Assembly: GCA_947488235.1 (NCBI GenBank)
Contig: CANLAQ010000017.1
Location: forward strand, 1 to 49,754
Reading direction: 5' to 3'
Source: Flavobacteriales bacterium
GTDB taxonomy: Bacteria > Bacteroidota > Bacteroidia > Flavobacteriales_D > Crocinitomicaceae
DNA length: 49,754 nt
Shown one piece after another: positions 45,168 through 49,754 of the stretch (the stretch's first letter is position 1; every line of letters starts with the position of its first letter). A program made the translations under genes and the position numbers. The notes under the pieces are model-generated. The model saw only the letters and a list, made by a program, of their open reading frames with translations, was not told where the DNA came from and searched no databases.

Positions 45168-46361
45168 TTAAATAAAAGCTAGAGAAGTTAATGATTTCAT
45201 CGCCACCTTTATCGATAAAGGATCAATATCAAATTTTGGATGATGCACGCCATAATTTACCGTTCTTGCGCTAACTGCAACACCAACCCGATAAAAACAA
45301 ACAGGCACTAAATGACTGTAAAAAGCGAAGTCTTCAGCGGTCATACGCAAGGCCAATTCTGCTACCTTTTCGTGACCAAGCATCAGCTGAAATTGCTCCC
45401 TAACCTGCTTCGTTAGCGCAGGATTGTTTTCCAAATAGGGATAACCTTTTTCAATATGGACCTCGATTTCTCCTTTATATTTAAGCGCGATGGCTTTAAA
45501 ATTATCGTTCATTATTTCATGGGCTCTTGACCTCCAAGCTTCATTCATTGTCCGGAAAGTACCTTTTAATTGCGCCGAAGATGGAATGACATTGGTAGCG
45601 CCCTGCGCTTCTAAAAATCCAAAACTTACCACATGAGGCACAGTATCTGGTTGTTCTAGATCTAATAAATTTTTAGTTGTCAGGACAATTTCAGATGCAA
45701 TTTCAATTGGATTAACACAATTTTGAGGAATCGCTCCATGTCCACCAACACCGTGAATAGTCAAATGGATTTCATCGCTAGAAGCCATGTACAAGCCTTC
45801 ACGAACCCCAACTTTTCCTGTTTCCATATCCGGAAAAACATGCAGGGCAAACATATGTTTCACTTTTGGATTTTCTAACACCCCGTCAGCAATCATTAAA
45901 GTTGCCCCTCCAGGATTCATTTCTTCACCTGGTTGAAAGATTAATTTAACAGGATGTGGTAATTCATTTTTTAATCCTTGTAATATTTCCGCTACTCCCA
46001 GAAGAACAGAGGTGTGAAAATCGTGACCACAAGCATGCATAACACCTTCATTCAAGGACTTATAAGGCACTTCATTTTCTTCATGAATCGGTAAAGCATC
46101 AAGATCGGCCCGAAAAGCAATACATTCTTGATCCATATCATGGTGAATCCCTCTAATAATACCAAGGACTCCCGTACCACCCACATGAGTTTTATGTTCT
46201 ATTCCAAGCTCCTTTAATTTAGAAGAAACAAATGCCATCGTTTCCACTTCTTGAAAAGAAAGTTCAGGATGTTGATGCAGGTATTCTCTATACCCTTTGA
46301 TTTTATCAAAAAGCAATTCAGATTGAGTAGAAATGAGATTAACTAATTCAGGATTCATCAT
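45168..46361 (-). CDS. M20-family amidohydrolase
   Basis: 397 residues. The metal-binding elements are AFRADLDALP (Asp86, Asp88), HACGHDFH (Cys111, His113, His116) and PGEEMNPGG; the dimerisation domain contains HLTIHGVGGHGAIPQNC. The layout matches N-acyl-amino-acid and hippurate-type amidohydrolases (IAL/HipO group). It removes an acyl group from an amino acid or similar amide; the exact substrate is unknown. It overlaps the TauE-like gene by 14 bases. Confidence 0.88.
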   Translation of the reverse strand: MMNPELVNLISTQSELLFDKIKGYREYLHQHPELSFQEVETMAFVSSKLKELGIEHKTHVGGTGVLGIIRGIHHDMDQECIAFRADLDALPIHEENEVPYKSLNEGVMHACGHDFHTSVLLGVAEILQGLKNELPHPVKLIFQPGEEMNPGGATLMIADGVLENPKVKHMFALHVFPDMETGKVGVREGLYMASSDEIHLTIHGVGGHGAIPQNCVNPIEIASEIVLTTKNLLDLEQPDTVPHVVSFGFLEAQGATNVIPSSAQLKGTFRTMNEAWRSRAHEIMNDNFKAIALKYKGEIEVHIEKGYPYLENNPALTKQVREQFQLMLGHEKVAELALRMTAEDFAFYSHLVPVCFYRVGVAVSARTVNYGVHHPKFDIDPLSIKVAMKSLTSLAFI

Positions 46362-46743
46362 TGTGGAGCGCAGTATAACCAGACATTAAAAGGCGAATAG
46401 AAACATAGGCCATAATAAGACCAAAAACTAATTTTACAATTCCAGGGGATATTTTTAAAGAGAGTTTAGACCCAATATAGCCACCAATGACAAAGGTTGC
46501 TGCGATAATTAATCCGAATTTCCAATTTACATTGTCTGTCTTCCAATAATTCATCACACCAAGTGCAACTACCGGCATACAAAGCACAAACAAGCTGGTT
46601 CCGTTTGCCTCGTGTTGTGTCAAACCTAGAAAGAAAACTAAGGCTGGTACAATGATGATTCCACCACCTACCCCGACAAAACCACTCAAAATACCTGCAA
46701 GTAGTCCGGTGAAAGCTAAAATTAAGATCGTTTGCATTGTCAT
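46348..46743 (-). CDS. half-length TauE/SafE-like membrane protein
   Basis: 131 residues with four membrane segments. GFVGVGGGIIIVPALV near the N-terminus is the TauE/SafE motif, and GGYIGSKLSLKISP follows later. Usual members have eight helices in two halves, so this is a single-repeat form that would need to dimerise. Family members export sulfite or organosulfonates, but the short form is less certain. It overlaps the M20 gene by 14 bases and follows the LuxE-like gene by 31 bases. Confidence 0.78.
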   Translation of the reverse strand: MTMQTILILAFTGLLAGILSGFVGVGGGIIIVPALVFFLGLTQHEANGTSLFVLCMPVVALGVMNYWKTDNVNWKFGLIIAATFVIGGYIGSKLSLKISPGIVKLVFGLIMAYVSIRLLMSGYTALHNDES

Positions 46744-46774
46744 ATTAATTCAAAATTAACATAAAGTTTGAATT

Positions 46775-47743
46775 TTAGTCTACCATTAAGTTACAACCTC
46801 TCCAATCAGATTGTTCAATTCTACCTTCAATTACGAATCCATCACTTAAATTTCGGCCAGAATCTTCCGTTGCGATAAAACTACAAGAATAATAATTAGC
46901 CAAATCAATAATGTTAATCCCTCCTTTTTTTCCAGCTTCCTGCAATTGAAAAGGATCATAGACATCTCGAATATAAATACGCATCCAAGGCGGACAATTA
47001 TAAATTCCATTCCCCTGACTATAAGCTTGAGAAAGCAATTCCGTCATCCCATATTCAGAATACACTTGAGATAAGTTTAAAGAACTTTTTAATTTTTGGT
47101 GTAAATCTTCTTTGCTCATCTCCTCTCTTTTACCTTTCATTCCACCCGTTTCAATGACTATTGCTTTTGAAAGATCCAGATTTTGATCCGCCAAATCTAG
47201 CAAAGCATAAGACACACCAAAAATGACAACTTGTTTTCCTAAAGCAATTGCTTCATCATATCTTTTTGAAATTTCAGCCACATCATTTAAGACAAAACCT
47301 GATAATGATGATTGACTTTGCTGAATTAAATCATGCACCATATACACCAAACTGGAATCACCTTGTTCCAAATAATTGGGCAATAAAGCCAGAATAACTT
47401 GATTCTCTGTTGGTCCAATAAACTTCTCATAAGACCACAAATAAGATTTTTCATACCATTCCAAATCAATTACATGATGTTTACTTCTTTTCATACCTGT
47501 CGTTCCACTGCTTTGAAAAACTTTAGAAACCTCAGCTTCTCCGGAAGTAACGGAATGTGATTTAAAGAATGAAATCGGTAAAAAAGGAATGTCCTTAAGT
47601 TGATTAAGCTCTAACCTATCCAACAAGCGAACATAATCACGATATACGCTACAGTTTTCAATTTGGAAATGAAAGGTCTTCCAAACAGCGCGTTCAAATT
47701 CTTCTTGAGAATTTATTTTTAGATAGAAATCAGGAGAAATCAC
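46775..47743 (-). CDS. LuxE-like acyl-protein synthetase/acyltransferase
   Basis: 322 residues from a GTG start at 47743. The nucleotide-binding motif SSGTTGMKRSKH begins at 78; GGMKGKREEMSKEDL and YSEYGMTELLSQAY follow, as in LuxE and related adenylate-forming enzymes. LuxC/LuxD are not here, so bioluminescence is not implied. The acyl substrate is unknown. A TAACTTTG box lies four bases upstream of the start. Confidence 0.85.
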   Translation of the reverse strand: MISPDFYLKINSQEEFERAVWKTFHFQIENCSVYRDYVRLLDRLELNQLKDIPFLPISFFKSHSVTSGEAEVSKVFQSSGTTGMKRSKHHVIDLEWYEKSYLWSYEKFIGPTENQVILALLPNYLEQGDSSLVYMVHDLIQQSQSSLSGFVLNDVAEISKRYDEAIALGKQVVIFGVSYALLDLADQNLDLSKAIVIETGGMKGKREEMSKEDLHQKLKSSLNLSQVYSEYGMTELLSQAYSQGNGIYNCPPWMRIYIRDVYDPFQLQEAGKKGGINIIDLANYYSCSFIATEDSGRNLSDGFVIEGRIEQSDWRGCNLMVD

Positions 47744-47747
47744 CCTT

Positions 47748-47755
47748 CAAAGTTA
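47748..47755 (-). promoter_or_regulatory. TAACTTTG -7 box for the LuxE-like operon
   Basis: On the minus strand the box ends only four bases before the GTG at 47743, so the operon message is likely leaderless. A second, overlapping-strand motif TATTTTTG (47769-47776) is another possible box. Confidence 0.5.
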
Positions 47756-47831
47756 AACCTTTCTTCAGCAAAAATATTCATTAGAACTATTTTTCATTGC
47801 AAAGAAATTTCACTGCCTGCTATAATGTACT

Positions 47832-47839
47832 TAACTTTG
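47832..47839 (+). promoter_or_regulatory. TAACTTTG -7 box for hemH
   Basis: Full match to TAnnTTTG, 46 bases before the hemH ATG (47886). TTTC (47808-47811) is a weak -33 candidate at 20-base spacing. Confidence 0.45.
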
Positions 47840-47885
47840 AACATTATTCAGAATTAATTGTTCCTTATTTCAAATTGCCGCTCTC

Positions 47886-48908
47886 ATGAAAAAAACAGGT
47901 GTTTTACTTTTACAACTAGGCACACCAGACAGTCCATCTACAAGAGATGTGAGGCGCTATTTGACAGAATTCTTAAATGATCCAAGAGTTATAGACTTAC
48001 CTTGGTTGGTTCGGAAAATCTTAGTTAACGGTATCATCGTTCCCTTCAGGGCACCAAAATCAGCTAAAATTTACAAGGAATTGTGGGCAAATGGAAATGG
48101 AACTTCCCCCTTATTAACCCATTCTCTTCGAGTTCAAGAAAAACTACAAGAAACTTTCAAGGATCATGATGTTACCATTGAATTGGCGATGCGTTATAAA
48201 AACCCTTCCATTGATAGTGTGCTTGAAAAAATGAGACTCAGTAATTACGACCAAATTATTGTATTGCCACTCTTTCCTCAATACGCAAGTGCTTCTACAG
48301 GAACTGCAATTGAGAAAGTAATGCACATCATCAAAAAATGGTGGGTCATTCCTGAAATAAAAATAATTAGTCAATTTTGGGATAATAAAGGATACATAGA
48401 TTCAATTGTTCACAATGCAGAAAAATTTGATTTAAAATCCTACGATCATATTTTATTTTCCTACCATGGACTTCCAGAAAGACAAGTAGATAAGGTATAT
48501 GAGGGGACAGATTTGTGCAGCGACCAACCTTGTGAAACAACGATTAATGATTACAATAAATTTTGCTACAAAGCCACGGCTTATGCAACAACTCGATTGG
48601 TAGCGGAAAGACTTAACATCAAGGAAGATGAATATACGGTTTGTTTTCAATCGCGACTAGATAAAAAATGGCTAACACCTTTCTCAGATAAGGTCGTGGA
48701 AGAATGGGGAAAGAAAGGAGCTAAAAAACTTTTAGTGTTTAGTCCAGCATTTGTTGCCGATTGTTTAGAAACCATCATTGAAATTGGCGTTGAATACCAA
48801 GAAATTTTTGAAGAAAATGGAGGAGAAAAGGTACAATTAGTTCCAAGTTCAAATGACCATCCATTATTTATAAACGGACTAACTGAACTGATTAAAGAAA
48901 GACTTTAA
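47886..48908 (+). CDS. hemH: ferrochelatase
   Basis: 340 residues. KKTGVLLLQLGTPDSPS opens the protein, and LFSYHGLPERQ has the metal-channel His194. CFQSRLDKKWLTPF and VFSPAFVADCLETIIEIG with the essential Glu are family landmarks. A Cys-rich stretch CSDQPC may be linked to an Fe-S cluster, as in several bacterial forms. It inserts Fe2+ into a porphyrin to make heme. No membrane anchor is seen. Confidence 0.93.
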   Translation: MKKTGVLLLQLGTPDSPSTRDVRRYLTEFLNDPRVIDLPWLVRKILVNGIIVPFRAPKSAKIYKELWANGNGTSPLLTHSLRVQEKLQETFKDHDVTIELAMRYKNPSIDSVLEKMRLSNYDQIIVLPLFPQYASASTGTAIEKVMHIIKKWWVIPEIKIISQFWDNKGYIDSIVHNAEKFDLKSYDHILFSYHGLPERQVDKVYEGTDLCSDQPCETTINDYNKFCYKATAYATTRLVAERLNIKEDEYTVCFQSRLDKKWLTPFSDKVVEEWGKKGAKKLLVFSPAFVADCLETIIEIGVEYQEIFEENGGEKVQLVPSSNDHPLFINGLTELIKERL

Positions 48909-48917
48909 ATTAAATAT

Positions 48918-48948
48918 TTTGACAAAGCAGCTTTGTTTTGTAATTTTG
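48918..48948 (+). promoter_or_regulatory. TTTG-N19-TAATTTTG promoter for ahcY, with dyad in the spacer
   Basis: TTTG (48918-48921) and TAATTTTG (48941-48948) with 19 bases between are an almost ideal Bacteroidota promoter. ACAAAG (48922-48927) and CTTTGT (48931-48936) form a six-pair dyad inside the spacer. The ATG follows at 48971. Confidence 0.72.
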
Positions 48949-48970
48949 CAACCAATATATAAATATAACC

Positions 48971-49754
48971 ATGAGTAATACAACTGAAAAAATGACCTAC
49001 AAAGTAAAAGACATTAGTTTGGCGGAATGGGGTAGAAAAGAAATAAGATTAGCAGAGTCTGAAATGCCCGGACTTATGGCTTTAAGAGAAGAGTACGGTG
49101 CAGCAAAACCATTGAGTGGTGCTCGTATTGCGGGATGTCTGCACATGACAATTCAAACTGCTGTATTAATTGAAACCTTAATAGAATTAGGCGCTCAAGT
49201 AAGCTGGTCATCATGTAATATATTTTCAACACAAGATCATGCTGCTGCTGCAATCGCTGCTGCTGGAATTCCTGTTTTTGCTTGGAAAGGTATGAATGAA
49301 GAAGAATTTGAATGGTGTATCGAACAAACCATTTTTGCATTTGAAGATGGAAAGCCATTAAATATGATCTTAGATGACGGTGGTGATTTAACCAATATGG
49401 TTTTTGATCATTTTCCTGAATTAACAAAAGACATTAAAGGTCTTTCTGAAGAAACGACTACAGGTGTACTTAGATTGTACGAAAGAGTTAAGAATGGAAC
49501 TTTAGTAATGCCAGCAATCAATGTAAATGATTCTGTTACCAAATCTAAATTTGATAATAAATATGGATGTAAGGAATCATTGGTAGATTCTATCCGTAGA
49601 GCAACTGACACCATGATGGCTGGAAAAATTGCTGTTGTTTGTGGATATGGTGATGTTGGAAAAGGTTCTGCTGCTTCACTTCAAGGTGCTGGAGCAAGAG
49701 TAATTGTAACTGAGATAGATCCAATTTGTGCTTTACAAGCTGCAATGGACGGAT
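48971..49754 (+). CDS. ahcY: adenosylhomocysteinase, 3'-truncated by the window
   Basis: 261 codons are visible from ATG 48971; the frame continues past the window end. The N-terminal catalytic domain has [32 protein letters not shown] and ILDDGGDL. The NAD-binding Rossmann motif [16 protein letters not shown] is present, followed by [16 protein letters not shown] at the edge. It hydrolyses S-adenosylhomocysteine to adenosine and homocysteine, which the cystathionine beta-synthase-like enzyme can use. Minus-strand frames at 49074-49614 are shadows of this gene. Confidence 0.97.
   Translation, partial: MSNTTEKMTYKVKDISLAEWGRKEIRLAESEMPGLMALREEYGAAKPLSGARIAGCLHMTIQTAVLIETLIELGAQVSWSSCNIFSTQDHAAAAIAAAGIPVFAWKGMNEEEFEWCIEQTIFAFEDGKPLNMILDDGGDLTNMVFDHFPELTKDIKGLSEETTTGVLRLYERVKNGTLVMPAINVNDSVTKSKFDNKYGCKESLVDSIRRATDTMMAGKIAVVCGYGDVGKGSAASLQGAGARVIVTEIDPICALQAAMDG

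Noticed and set aside
46775..47743. Bioluminescence operon
   Set aside because: Only a LuxE-like gene is present; luxA, luxB, luxC and luxD are not.
49074..49614. Minus-strand frames opposite ahcY
   Set aside because: The plus strand encodes a clear adenosylhomocysteinase; these are antisense shadows.
1..49754. Prophage, transposon or plasmid functions
   Set aside because: No integrase, transposase or replication protein recognised anywhere; only the short repeat at about 40.8 kb is possibly mobile.

Overview
The window is a 49.8 kb chromosomal segment of an A+T-rich member of the Bacteroidota, most likely order Flavobacteriales; family level is a guess. The lineage call rests on several things seen here. 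Type IX secretion genes porX and porG are present. There are two TonB-dependent receptors with an N-terminal carboxypeptidase-regulatory-like domain. The -7 promoter motif TAnnTTTG stands in front of many genes, and convincing Shine-Dalgarno sequences are largely missing. SufS/SufE and MtaB are of the types usual in that phylum. I see no rRNA, tRNA, CRISPR array, prophage or insertion sequence.

Layout. 1-3.2 kb: a 5'-truncated gene with a Bacteroidota-type helical N-terminal region, a sodium:solute symporter-like permease and an exported protein of unknown function. 3.7-8.6 kb: five consecutive exported or lipidated proteins (a composite barrel protein, two paralogous small proteins sharing a QAKKNAV block, a DUF6175-like protein and a helical cysteine-containing protein) ending at a strong terminator. 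This cassette is the best candidate for an undescribed envelope system. 8.8-12.4 kb: a Lcl/DUF1566-like lipoprotein, then on the minus strand a small APP-tailed protein followed by a TonB receptor. 12.5-18.6 kb: housekeeping enzymes (esterase, SDR, GmhA, DCC protein, cobalamin-binding-like protein, cystathionine beta-synthase-like enzyme, MtaB). 18.6-20.5 kb: a PTPS of animal-like sequence, GTP cyclohydrolase I, a Bax-inhibitor-1 family protein and an unlisted 32-residue membrane protein. 20.5-24.5 kb: a GH3-like enzyme, an exported propeller-like protein, a deoxynucleoside kinase and HldD.

24.5-37.1 kb is a long minus-strand block. It holds guaB, two parvulin-type foldases, a MoxR ATPase, a second APP-tailed small protein with its TonB receptor, and then the overlapping set TPR protein, phosphosulfolactate synthase-like ComA, WD40 protein and PorG. 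37.2-40.8 kb: a small exported protein, an HD-domain phosphohydrolase and PorX. 40.75-40.97 kb: a G+C-richer composite repeat and a terminator. 41.1-43.1 kb: sufS, sufE and a SufT/MIP18-type gene. 43.3-49.75 kb: a large exported protein, a minus-strand set (LuxE-like, TauE-like, M20 amidohydrolase, lipoprotein), hemH, and ahcY cut by the window edge.

How genes fit together. GmhA and HldD are two steps of ADP-heptose synthesis for the outer-membrane saccharide. PorX and PorG belong to gliding/type IX secretion, and the parvulins support outer-membrane protein folding. SufS, SufE and SufT serve Fe-S assembly, while HemH makes heme. AhcY and the cystathionine beta-synthase-like enzyme both handle homocysteine. 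Several starts given here differ from the longest open frame, because the upstream TTG codon is really the end of a TAnnTTTG promoter box or because a signal peptide starts further in.
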